From contig CM022678.1 in NCBI GenBank assembly GCA_012295275.1, positions 12,248,329-12,312,328 on the forward strand: a stretch of DNA of 64,000 nucleotides. The letters run 5' to 3'. Numbering within the stretch: the first letter of the stretch is position 1; the number at the start of each line of letters is the position of its first letter. Shown here piece by piece: positions 11,850-38,449 of this stretch. The position numbers and the translations under genes were made by a program. The notes under the pieces were generated by a model, which ran no database searches, was not told the DNA's origin, and was given only the letters and a program-made list of their open reading frames with translations. The DNA comes from Chrysomallon squamiferum (taxonomy: Eukaryota; Mollusca; Gastropoda; Neomphalida; Peltospiridae).

Positions 11850-13870
11850 ATAGCAACTGGCACAGATTTTGTTTCCATAGCAACACATCTCATTGAGATT
11901 ATTTCCAGATGTTTTCAGTTAATGTTTCTGATTTCTGCGTTTTTGTTTTTAAAAAAATTTTGTTTTGTTCTTGTTTGTTTATTTAGTTAGGTATATAATT
12001 TATTTATTTATTTATTATTTTAAACATACCACTTAAAATAAAAATAACTTACATTTATTTTTTTATTTTATTTTTTTTTTTTAAATATTCTATTCTATAA
12101 TATTTTTCTTTGAAAAAAACAAATAACAAAGGCCATTAATTTGAGATATATGAAACTTTTTTTTTTTTTTGGAAAGTAAAATTTGTTGAATATATATATA
12201 TATATTTATATTCCTACTTGCATATTAATTTATTGTCACTGTTGTATATATTTGATATCTTATAATAATTCATAATATATACACATATTAAATATATACT
12301 GTAGATGTAATATTTCTATTTCTATTTGTGTATATTGGGATGTTATATTTATATTTGCATAAATTTAGAAACTATATATATATATCAAATGTAAAATGCA
12401 TAAAATATTAATTTAAATTTAATAATATATATATTTACATACATATATTTAATCTCAATATTGAATGATTATCAGTAACCACAATATCCTTTATCATTTT
12501 AAAAACATTTATTTATTGTGAAAGTTAAAATTACCCCCACCTTTCTATTCATACTTCTACAATAAACTGATTGAAGTTTCAGTTAAATATTTATTTTTAT
12601 GAAAGTATGTTTGTTGTTAAAATCAAGCTTTGTATACAAAACAACACTGTCATTTACTGAACTGATTTTTTTTAAAGTGTCATATTTTATATTAACGAAT
12701 GTTAGTTGTCAAATAGGTTTTTTAAGGGGTAGGAGGGAAGAGTTGGGTAGCATTTAACATTAAATTTGAAATAATCTTGGATTTCTTAATATCACATTTT
12801 TATTTGTGCTTTTAATAATTTAAGTTGTTGTTGAAAACCTTTAGTAAAAATCTAAAATTACATTCTAAAATGTAAATGATTAAATCACAATATATTGAAA
12901 GAAATATTGATATTGATTTATTTTGGTGTAGATCCAATTTCTTATACAATAGTGGTTTGCTTATGAATTTAAAAATGATAAATTATAAAGGTACTTTTTA
13001 AAATGAATTTTTTTTTTACTGCTTTTTAGCTATATCTCAACAAATAGCTTAGGGACAGATTAATTTTATAAATAAATTAAAATTATTTTTTTTTATTTTT
13101 ATTTTATAATCTTTTTTATTAGATGTTTAAAATCGGCATATTTATGAAGACATATTTCTAATCATATAATAACTTTTAATATTTATAATTAAAAAATAAT
13201 AAATTATTAGTATTTAATTCTTTGACATTTTTGTAGGCATAATATAGTGTCTTAGTTATATGCAGGAAGCTGAACTGTAACATTAAGTTCAAAATAGTAA
13301 CATACTTAATGTCAATCTTCATAATAAAACAAATATTTTTAAAACATGAAGGTGAATTGTGATAGTGTATGGATTATAAAACTGATACCCAAGATAAATG
13401 CCAATTCTCTCAGAATTTCTTTTTTTGAAACATAAATGTTTACCATTACAGTCTAGGTTTAAATTGCATTATTGTTCAAAACAATTTATTTATTTTCTTT
13501 TTCTTAAATTTTATTATGAAGATACATAAATATATATTTATTCCTATTGATTTTTTTTTTTTTTTTATGAATGTAAATTTGTTATTTGTTACAGAAATAG
13601 TGTTTTTACTGACTGTCCATTTGTTGTTGAACATTCCACTGTTTTAATTCTGGGTAAAATACAGATCTGTGATAATATGCTTGATCTGTTCAGCTGTGAT
13701 AATAACAATTAAAACAAACCTGTGGTGGATATTGACATACAAATACACATATTTTAAAAATCTCTATGTCATAGAAGTCTAATCTTTACTAACAATAAAA
13801 TAAAATGGTAACCTTACTCGTATACCAAAAACATCAGTTGTTATAAAATAACATATATTATTATATATCT

Positions 13871-13977
13871 GTATCTATTTCTATATCCATATCTATATCT
13901 ATAGCCATATCTATATCTATATCTATATCTATGTCTATGTCTATATCTATATCTATATCTATATCTATATCTATAGA
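13871..13977. repeat. (CTATAT)n hexanucleotide satellite
   Basis: About 17 CTATAT-like units, with a few CTATGT and CCATAT variants. Confidence 0.9.
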
Positions 13978-14982
13978 TTATACATAGAGATATAACTATA
14001 TAAATGAAAGTCAATACACTTAAAGATATTTTATTTAAATCATATTTGTTTTTATATCTTGATAATAAGTATGCAAATTGACAATTAACATGATGTTAAT
14101 ACCACCACAGGTATTCTTTAATTTTAATTTTCAAATCTGGAAACCTCTTGTTTCTTTGTATTTCTAGTTTATAATCTAGTCCTATTTAACCTCATTCCAA
14201 TTCTGTTCTCCAGAAAACATTATTTTTAAATTAGTGTTTGTTTTGTTATGATCAGATGTTATGAACATTGAATGTAGTTGTATGTTCTGAGAAACAAATT
14301 TAAAAGTTTATAAAGTATTTTTATAATACAATTTAAAAATAAAAAGTAAAAGTTATTTTTAGGGTATAATCATTTTTGGGGGAGATTGTTTTTTGAATCT
14401 TTTAATAATAAAAAATATATATTCCAGTTACAAACATAAATTTGATTCCTCAATGATTTAAAAAAATAATAATAATAATACATACAGAGTAATAATAGTA
14501 TAAATAAAATTACATATTTGAATATTTTGATAAAATAAGGAAACATTCCATTATTTTTGTTTTAATATTGATAAAAAAAAAAAGTTTAAATATATTTCTA
14601 CTATAATTCATGAAGGAAGTCTTTATTAGTCAATTTATATGTTTGAAATTTTTTTGTATATTCTGATATTTAATACTTTGATATTATATGTAGAACTAGT
14701 CAAATAATAGTGTATATCTCACCTTGGCCTTACAGTGCAATCACCAACTGATGTTGGTGTGTACTTAATTTCATTAACCTTACTTGCTATAGTCTAACTT
14801 CAGTTTAAAACATACCGAACATAAAAAGAAAAGAAATGAAATATGGATCAGTAAATATTTTCATGAAAAATAATACTCAAATCACTGGATAAAAATTGTT
14901 GAGAAAAAAAGACTATTTTTTTTTTTACATAAAACTATGTTGTCACCCATCAAAACAAAAAAATAAATTGTGTGTGTATATT

Positions 14983-15013
<31 letters not shown>

Positions 15014-16338
15014 CATTTTGTATTAAATAATATTTATACATTTATAAATGTCATGAATTTATCAAAAAGTCATGTGAGATTTTTTAATTTACAGTTTACA
15101 GTTGTGGCTTACTTATTAATATAAATTAAATTAAAGATACAAATTTACATAAAACTTTAATAATACTGTTGCTTATTACAAAAATAACACATGAAAATAA
15201 AATTACATTTTAAAATTTTATTTCATACTGAATTGAATTTAAATGTATCTAAATTCTATTTATATACAAAACTATTTAGTTTGTTTTATTAATAATTTTT
15301 ATACATTTATTAAGTTGGACATAATTTTTAATTGCACAAATTTTATAAATTGTTCTGTAATTTTTAATTAGTCATTTAAAAACATTCAGTGTAAAATTCA
15401 GCGACTTTCATCTCTCAAATATGAATGTATCATAAAAATAAATATTGCTTTTATACCAGATTATATTTTCTATTAAAAATTTATCCACAGTTCATATTAT
15501 TAAAAAAAAAAAAAATGAAATGAAATGAATTGAAAAAAAAAAAAAATATATATATACTAAAAAAAAAAAAAAAAAAAAAAATTAAATTAAAAAAAAACAA
15601 GAGAATGAAATGTATGTTTTAAACTGTTTAAAAAGCAGCAGGTCACATGTAGAATTAAAAACTGTATTGTAATCATAATAAAGTTGGTGCATAAATCGCA
15701 GAAATTTAATGTTTGTCTACCTTTGTTTCCTGTTATTTTTTTATTTGTTTTGTAAATTATTTGGTGGCAGAATCATCTTTCTTATTTATCAGGATTTTGT
15801 TTTGGGAATATCAATGGTGCTTTTTTGTTTGTATTTTTGTTTATTATCACCTGATTTTGTTTTCGTTGTAATTATTTATTTCTTTCCATTTTGTTACTTA
15901 CTTATTTATAATTAATTTATTCTACATGCCTATTTTTATTTAATAATATTCATTCATGCATAACATTCCATTTTACCTTTATATGTTTGTATATATATCC
16001 TTGTTATTTCTTGTTTCATGAATTTACATTTTTCACACTTTTTGTATGTACTGGGTTTTTTTTTAAATACACACACAAAACATAAACACATTTAAGAGGA
16101 AATTTGGCTATTATATTAACTTTTGAACGCTAGAATATTTTTAAAATAACTGTATTAAAGCTTCAATAAGAATAGTTTCTTTAAAAAACCCAAGTATTTT
16201 GTAAAAGTTTTAATGTATGAATATTACTGGTTGATTGAAACATTGTCAGCCAATCACTGCTCATTTTACAAAATATTACAGGCTTTGCTTTGTATTTTAT
16301 TTTCTCTTTATTTATTATATTTATTTATTAATAATATT

Positions 16339-16340
16339 AC

Positions 16341-16382
<42 letters not shown>
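16339..16382. repeat. (ATT)n microsatellite
   Basis: About 14 ATT units in the gene-free interval. Confidence 0.92.
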
Positions 16383-16383
<1 letters not shown>

Positions 16384-17358
16384 GTTATTTTTTTATTCCC
16401 TCATTTGATAATTTTCTGATTTTATAATTCAAATCAACCTGTTTGCTTTTATCATTTTACACTGGACAATAAAAAAGTCATTTGTTATAAAAAATAGTTT
16501 TCTTTCAATCTGCTACTGAATGTTCTGGTCAAGCATTAGAAAATTCCATAATAACTTTAATTTTTTATTTATTAATAATACATCTTTAATCTTTACCTTG
16601 CTGGCATTAAGAATCAGAATTATCTGTTCTGTATTTGATGTAGAACACCATTTGTAATTCGGTTTAAGCATAGGACCATTTATAATTCATATAAGCAATC
16701 GTCATTTGTAAAATTTGTCATCAACACGCATACAGCCATTTATAATTTATCTTTGGATGTTAATCCTCTTCAGTTGTGAACTGTAATGACTGCACGAGAA
16801 CCGGATTATTACATCTTTTTTTTCTGAACTGTCATTTGTTATTTATTTTTTAACTGTACTGTTCGCTATTTTCACGCTTATTGTAATTATTATAGAAATT
16901 TATTTATTACATTCGTTTCAAAATTTCTTTACATTTTATATTTTAATGGAATCACAAAATCTGGCTATTAATATTCTAGAATGGTTCCATATCAGTAGAT
17001 AATAACGTTATATGTAGTTTTAAGTCAAAAATTAATATCTACCTAGTCCAGATATTTTAACTGTATTTTGTAAGCTATAATTAGGCCAGTTATTCTCTAA
17101 TTATGCACATTTATTTATTCAGTTCTTCATTTATATAAATTCACTCATTTTATTTTTCTTCTATTTGTGAGTTTAGTCATTTGGAATGGGAAAAACAGCA
17201 TTGTTTAATTTATATTTTATGTGAATAAAATAAAAATGTTTTTATTTTTTTTCCAATTACAAAAATTAAAACATTTCTGATGGGTGTGTATCCACTGATT
17301 TAATTACAGGTGGGCAATGGTAAAATTTTCAACATTTCATTGTCATTCAACAGATGAA

Positions 17359-17360
<2 letters not shown>

Positions 17361-17408
<48 letters not shown>
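17361..17408. repeat. (AAT)n microsatellite
   Basis: About 16 AAT units, ending in a short GTGATGATG stretch. Confidence 0.92.
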
Positions 17409-19565
17409 GTGATGATGATAATTTAAACATATTTTTAATTGTATTACTATTTATTATTATTTATTATTATTAGCAGCGAGTATATAGCACTATTGTTTCT
17501 GATTTTTAATAGTTTTGAGACTTATTTCACCATCCTGATCCATTTGCCCAAGCCTTGTGAGAATGTATGCAAGGCAACAACTGTTACTTTTGTTTGTTAT
17601 TGTGACATCCATGTTGTTATTATATGATATAATCATATCACCCAGGTAATAAAACATCTTTGTTAAATTTTGTTTTGTTTTTAATCACACATGCACACAC
17701 AGTCACACATGATAATATATCTCTATGACTCTGAAAATCAAATCAAGGATATAGTTGTGTTATCAACTTTTGAGTCACCAATTTCATGTAGGCATAATTT
17801 TATTTATTTTTCAGTAAATATATAAACACTTAACTAACACTTCTAATAGAATTTACTGTTTTGGGGTTTATCAGATTGAACATTTCAGTCAAGTTGCTAA
17901 CAGTTTTCCTTGTGTATTTAACTCCAGCCATGGAGACAAGAGAAGTATGAAAATAAAACAACAGAATACAAATGTCTGCATAACACACACCAGCACAACA
18001 CTTTTATTTAGACTGGTTAAAATGTAGTTTTAGTGGAGGATTGATTAATTTTCATTAATATTTAGTTGAATGAATATGGCCGAGTGTATCAGAAAAAATG
18101 GAACTGAAATGTAGGTGGATAGAGGATCTGTATTTTTGCTGTGTCTGTTGGAATTTTTGATTTTTTTTATAACTGGTTTACAAAACAGTTTAAACTTTCC
18201 TATCTATTGACCTCTATGTATGTATGTGTGTATGTATGTATGTATGTATATATATATATATATTGTATTAGTTATTAAAACACAAATTAAAAAGTAGCAC
18301 TACACAGGGTAACCGACAGTTTCGTGTCTTTGTAACTAAAATATTAACAAAAAAAAGAAAAAGTCAAATATTTAGTCAAAAATTAATGGAAATCAACATG
18401 AGTAGTTTTAACTTGAAGAACAATGAAGAGCAATAAGAAAGAAAATGTGAAATGTGAGAAAATATCAAACAGGAATATTGTTTGAATATTTTTATCTAAA
18501 TGATTCATGATTTGATCTTTCACTCTTGTTTCATCATCTGTTCCTTGTTGTAATGTTATATCAAAAATAATTATGACTTTACTGACATGGTGATTACTAA
18601 ACTCAGTACTAAACAAGTTAAAAAATAAAAATTAAAAAAAAGAAAAAAAAAGGAAAAAAAAGAGAAAAACTAATAACAATAAAATAATTCATATAATATT
18701 CACATAATTTACATATCATTGTTTTCATTTTTTTCTATCAGAACTGTCAGATAAAATTCCTACGATTTTATTACGTTACTATGGCTTTAGTGTTATACTT
18801 AATCTCTTAAAACCTTCATGAATTTATGTATGTAATTAAAATAAAAACAGCATCACCAAAACCTGTCATATAATGTGTATGTATACACTCATGTCAAATA
18901 TGTGAGGCAGAGAATCAAAGCTAGTCCTGGTACAATGTAAATCTGCAGTATACAGAGACAGAAGTATTAAATTTAAATAAGTATTTATATTTTATTTTTA
19001 ATAAACATCTCAAACTGTTGATATTTATGTTTGACAGACCTCAAAAAGACACCAAATTTAAATTCTGAAACAAGTTTCTTTATAATATTCACCAATATAT
19101 TAGGAACAAACTAAATGGTCCAATAGTCGCAATTTAAAAGCAATATTAAGTTTTTATTGATTTTCTTTTCTTTTTTTTTTTTTTTTTTGGTCAATATTTT
19201 AGTAATTTTAGTCCATAAAGGCATAAAAGCAGTTTACATTGCATCGAATTTATGCTTTTAATGACGATCTGAAGCATATTCTATTAACGGTATTGCTATA
19301 ATTATTAGACTCAATTCAACATCGATCCGCTATGCGGTACTAATCGGGTTTCATATAACTGTCTGTTCCGGATTTTGTAACCTTTCAGAAGGGGAACTAA
19401 CTCTATGGCATACTTTAAGTTTTTGGTGATATTTGTTATTTTGCTTTTCGAACCTTATAAATGAATAATGAAGAGGATTATGGTTAACTTTCTTTCATAC
19501 ACATATAATAGTGGTATGCGATAAATGTATTTCTCCTTGCAGTGAGTTATAAAAAACACCTCGAA

Positions 19566-32978
<13,413 letters not shown>

Positions 32979-33130
32979 AAAAATTGAAAAAAAAACAAAC
33001 GATAAAAACATTCTACAGTTAACCTGTAATATTTCACCAATCCAGGCCAGAGAGAGAGAAAATTCTGACAGAGTATGCGGGTTCAACAATTTGTTTTATG
33101 AGTAGTGTGTGCCCATAATCTACATACATG

Positions 33131-33210
33131 AAGATGAGTTTTATTCTTTAAACAGGACGACATTCAGAAGAAGATGAGTTTTATTCTTTAAACAGGACGA
33201 CATTCAGAAA
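33131..33210. repeat. 40 bp tandem duplication in the WDR48 3' flank
   Basis: A 40-base unit starting AAGATGAGTTTTATTC occurs twice in direct succession, with one difference at the end. It probably lies in the WDR48 3' untranslated region. Confidence 0.85.
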
Positions 33211-33690
33211 AAGATGTATGTAAAAAAGATCAAGATAATAAGAACAAAATAATTTTTTTTTAAAAGTGCAAAAATGTCTAGAAAGATCTACTCTTGTTGG
33301 TGCAACCCAACTGTAAACCAATACACATAGACAGAGTAAATATTCTATAAAGACTGAGACTGAGGGGAGAAAACAACTGAAATGTAAATTCTTAGAGTAT
33401 ATTCTGTATAGAAGAAGATGAAGTATAAAAACTAAACCTGACAGAAAGAATATTACAGTCAGGATCATTATAAATTTCCCAAAGGGTATTCTATTGGTCC
33501 AAACACATTATATTGACTAGTATGAATATTCTGCACAGACTGAGGCAGTTTTATAACATCTAATATTTAATGAATTTCAATAGAGAGTGATAATGATTGC
33601 AGATGTTTATATTTCATTGCATATTATTATTAAATTAAATTGTTCAAATTTAGCAAAGTGAAAAGATGAAATGAAATATCTGTAACTTAT

Positions 33691-33696
33691 AATAAA
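33691..33696 (+). promoter_or_regulatory. Possible WDR48 polyadenylation signal
   Basis: AATAAA about 710 bases after the WDR48 stop codon. Further AATAAA hexamers occur near 33727 and 34308, so this choice is tentative. Confidence 0.3.
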
Positions 33697-36600
33697 AATT
33701 TTATAAAATGAATATATATATATAGAATAAATGAATTTGAAAAAAAAATATATATATGGGAATTTACTTAGTCTTTAAATTGAAATAAGTCTTGAATAAG
33801 AGATGAATTTCATTATGACTAAATTATAAGAAGAAAAAAGAACTAGATTTGTCCAGTGAACAGACAAATAAGGTGAAAGCTGGAAAAATAAACCTAATTA
33901 ATCCGACTTAGTTTAACATTTTATTATCATTATTTTTGTTAAAGTTATCAATGATTTTTCCCTTTTTTAAGAATGTATTCTCTATTATTAGTCATTTTCT
34001 TTTTTATATTATATATATTATTTTTCTGAAAATAATGTAAAAACCAAATACAATGGTGAAGAATCAGTGTTTTATCTAAATGTTTCATATTTGTGATTTA
34101 AAAAGGGCATTAATCTTTGAGCACTTACAAATAAAATTATTTTATCGTATCACAAAATAACAGATTTTTCTGTCCAAGATTAAAAAATAAATTCTTTTTA
34201 ATCTTCATATTACCTTTTTGTGCTGATGAAATTGTAATTATTATAGTTTGATTGTGATTACAATTGAACAGTTTTCAGCTAAGCTGGTAAATTTGCCTAT
34301 GTAATGAAAATAAAGTTATCTTGTTTTTAATCTTCTTTTTATTTATAGGTTTGTGTGCGTGTCTGATGGGGTTTTCAAAAACTGATGTTTATCAGATTAT
34401 AATTGTTGTTACAGATGTAAATTCTGTTCAAGTAATTGTCAGACACAAATGGTTTAATTGTCTCAGGATGCAGGAAGTAAAGTATTGGCCACATGCTCTT
34501 GTTATTATGACACTAATTAAGTGATGGGGTGGGATGTTAAAATGGGTTGGTACTATGTCATTACAACAAAACTTAAAACATAACTTCAACTTTTGACCAG
34601 CAATAGTTTATTTGTTATATAAGCTGTGAAAAATTAGCTGAAAGAAATTCAATAAATGTTAGCATAAAGACAAAATGCCCACTTTCAAATTTAAATAAAA
34701 TAAAAAAATATCACATAAATTGGCACACAAATGACTAAAATTAACGAAGTCGCATTATGAGATTCAAACACTTGTATTTACATTTCATTATGAATGTAAT
34801 ATATCACATACAAAAAGACATGTCTGTAACAGTTGTTACATTTGGTTACTGGTAAAACTGTTTGATTTTAACATGACGTTATTATTCACTACCAAATAAA
34901 CACATCTGAATTATTAATACAGAATATCCCAGTAAAATGTACACACTCTGATTTATTAAAAAATTTATATCACAGAGTTATCATGGACTGTTTTGGTCCA
35001 GTCGCTAATGATAATTTTGAGAAATGGAATTAAAAAGAACATGAATCATTCCATTGTATATATGGGTGCATTCATTTTCAACTCACATTCATCTCACTGA
35101 CTGCAGCAGGCTGTGTCTATACATTTTACTGAGAGACTCTATAATATTGTAATTTGACAATCTGATTTATAGCAGTATTGTACATTTATTTTATATAAGA
35201 TTTGTTTGATTAAAAGTTATGTAAATACATCATTAACAAATGCTAACTCAGTGTTTTCGGTTACTTTGTTTGTTGGTACAAAACATAAAAATTATTAAAA
35301 TAGTTTCTACAAATCACTAAAGGTACACTCAAATAACAACAAGAAACAATATTATAGATGAAACTTTGATTCATGTTCAAGTGAAAATATCAAAAATGTT
35401 TTCCAATGATAATTATACATTATGCTAATGAATTATATATATAAATATATTTATGATAAATCATAATTCATCCTTCTGCAAAATAATTGAAGAAAAAACT
35501 GCATTGAAAGAGAAAAAAAATTAAAATTAAAATAAGTAAAATAATAATATAATAATAACAACAAATAGTGTGAACACATTTACTACAATCAATATAGGCT
35601 TGATGAAAATAATAATTTTTGTATTTCTACTAGAATTAATTAATGGGAATGTCCAGATTTTAACATATAATTTTAAATTAATAATTTGGCTAAATGTCAT
35701 TACTATCAGTATTACGTGAATGTGTCTTCTGACTTGGTCTGTTAAACTGTTGATGCTTAGAATATTTTTAACTATTTCAGACTTCTGTTAATAATAAATT
35801 CATTATCCAAGTTAATCAAATTTATACTGCTCAGTTTCAATGTGTGTGTGTGTATGTTTGCGTGTTTTATGGGTTTATGTTGTGTGCATGTTTATGCATG
35901 CAGGTGTGTATGTGTGCAAGTGTGTATCTGTTTTTATTGTGTATGTGCACATGTGTGTTTGTTTTGTAATTGTTTTATAATAAATATTTCAATAAAGAAT
36001 GGCTGATAATTAATTCCAGGTGTGAAAAAATTAAAAACAAAAAATTTTAAAATTTAAGGTATTATTTGGAATGAACTGACTAATAGTGAAAATTTTAGCA
36101 CCATAATATAAAAATGTTGTTTAAAAAATATAAATAAATAATTAAATTGTAAGCATTTGACTTGATTCCATTCAGCAAGTTAACAAAGTAATTTTATTAA
36201 TTATAAATGAAATACATTGTAATAAATTGATTATAAGGTAAACACTAAAAAAATAACATCAAATACTTTTTTAAAAGTTGTTATTATACTTAACACAATA
36301 ACATGAGACAACTCAAAGTGAGACAACTATTATATATGGAATTATAACTATGGAAATAGGTACGTATATGTTACACTAAAGGGGTATAACCCCTGAAAAT
36401 ACTGCACTATCTCAGAACACAGACAACACACAGTAAGAGAGTAGTCCTGTAAATACTCTTAATATTTTAGAAAGTGTGATTTTAATATAAAAAGGTGTAC
36501 ATTCTGTGAACAACAGGGAAGATCAGTTAAAATACTGTAAAACAAAAATAATTTCTAAATGTAGCAATTCTTACTACATTATAAAACTTTTGACCAAAAA

Positions 36601-38449
36601 TATCAGTTATAAAAAAAATATGAAAAACAAAACAGTGGCTCTAAGGAATTGTCACAAAAAATGCAATGAGGTAACACATGTATATAAAACAAGTATAAAA
36701 GCTGTATACAAAATGTAAATGAAAAATATTTTAACATAATAATGATTGCACAATACTGGACTAGATTATCTCCCTCTTTCACACAAAACACAATTCACAC
36801 AAAACTACATATAGCACTATCAATTAAAAAAATTAAACTCATGTTGGAAATGGGTATCAGTTCAAATTTTAGAATTCGTAATCTTATTATGCAAAGACTA
36901 TTAGATTATCAGCAAAAAAATGGAAAGCATTTTTATCAATTCCTCAAAAAAAATACTCATTAAATATAAATTTCAACAAACTAGTGCAGGGATTATGTAA
37001 TTCAACTAATAAAAATATTGTAACCAAATTTTGGCAATATATTTCTTAAATATTAATTTACCGATAATACAACTAATGTTTTGAAAAACCTATATATATT
37101 GAAAAGTCTGTAAAAGTTAAATTAAGAAAAAGGTAATTCAAAGGTAGAAATTTTTCTAGTAAATGCATTTACGGTGATCTGAACCAGAAAATCTGTAAAC
37201 AAATTAGCATCACAGAAAACTGTGTAGTTATGTTTAGGACCGTGTTAACTCAAATTGCAGTCCACAGACATTCACTTATTATGGGTCCTTTCTGGACAAC
37301 TGCAGTGTCAGTTTAAAAAAAAATAAAAAAAATAAATTAAATGTCTGTAGACTTTAACCTAGTCAGACTTACAAATGAATAATGCTGGCATGGGTATGAT
37401 GATAAATTTATAAACAAATAATTTTTTTAATTTAAATTACTTTTTTGTATGTACAAAGCTACTGCCCTATAAATAAGACTTAACATAAGCAAGTGCTTAT
37501 AAGGAATGACCAACAGATAGAGAGACTATTTTATTATGAGACAGTAAACATAATCTCCAAATTTCCAGCTAACATAATTATGCTTACATCACATTAAAAC
37601 ATTATTTATCAAAATAAACATTTATGTTTATTCAGATCTGTTAAACAATTTAATATTTCATATCCTAATTGATAATTTTATTTCAAATAATATAATATAA
37701 TATATATGTATATATATATAATAAACATTTTTTATAGAAACTTTATCAATCCATTATAAAAGTAATTATTTCAATCCTAGTAAGCAGTTATATGGATTTA
37801 ATCATTTCTGTTAAGTTGTGACAATATTTTTTTCAAACTTTTAACAATAACAATGTCGAATATGACCAAAAATAAAATAACAAATAAAAATATGGGAAGC
37901 TCAAAAGAAAAACAAACTGAAATTTATCTTGAATGAATGATGTAAAAGTGAATAAAAAGTAAATAAAATGTCTTTGTGATGAGGTTCAACAATATTATTA
38001 CTTACTAAAACATTTGTTATTTCATTTTCTCTCTGCTTGTAAGCAAAGTAATTAATACAAGTCTTAAGATCTGGATACTAAATAAATCTTAAATATTTCT
38101 ACATATTAATAGTACTAGTACTGTAATAACAATAACAATAATAATAAATAATAAATAATAATAATAGCATTAGTATTATTAATAATAAATAACCATAAAT
38201 TTATAATAATAATATTGATAAAAAAATAACAATAAATAATAATAATAATATTATTATTATTTCTTTTCTAACACAAAATAAAAAGAAACTCATTGAGTAA
38301 TATGACATATTTTTCATAGGTGGAAACCGCAGTATTTGTTATTTTGGTTTCATTAATTCACTCCAAGATTTAACAAGCACAATAATCTGGTTGTTTTAGA
38401 TATCGTGGTAAGGCAAATTATGTTGGAGTATTTCGGGAACTAATAATAA

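Larger units (their letters stand above)
11850..19565. other. AT-rich gene-free interval between BTB-ZF and WDR48
   Basis: The start should hold the BTB-ZF 3' untranslated region; an AATAAA at 12561-12566 is one possible polyadenylation signal. The rest is very AT-rich with poly-A/T runs near 15500-15590 and 19165-19190. Satellites present are (TA)n at 12191-12204 and 14986-15013, (CTATAT)n at 13871-13977, (ATT)n at 16339-16382, (AAT)n at 17361-17408, and TATG/TA units near 18220-18264. Open frames such as 15709-15915 translate to low-complexity Phe/Leu/Tyr strings and are not credible genes. The last 300 bases (19260-19565) are richer in CpG and probably contain the WDR48 promoter. Confidence 0.6.
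32979..38449. other. Convergent 3' flanks of WDR48 and the clavesin-like gene
   Basis: No gene is visible. The left side should contain the WDR48 3' untranslated region, with an AATAAA at 33691-33696 as a possible signal. The right side should contain the clavesin-like 3' end on the minus strand. Landmarks are a 40 bp tandem duplication at 33131-33210, a TG-rich tract at 35836-35965, short TA runs near 33714 and 37698, and an ATA/AATA-rich tract at 38117-38265. Small open frames such as 36506-36718 have no recognisable features. Confidence 0.6.

Noticed and set aside
15709-15915. 68-codon open frame rich in Phe and Leu
   Set aside because: It is low-complexity T-rich sequence in a gene-free interval with no splice sites or family resemblance.
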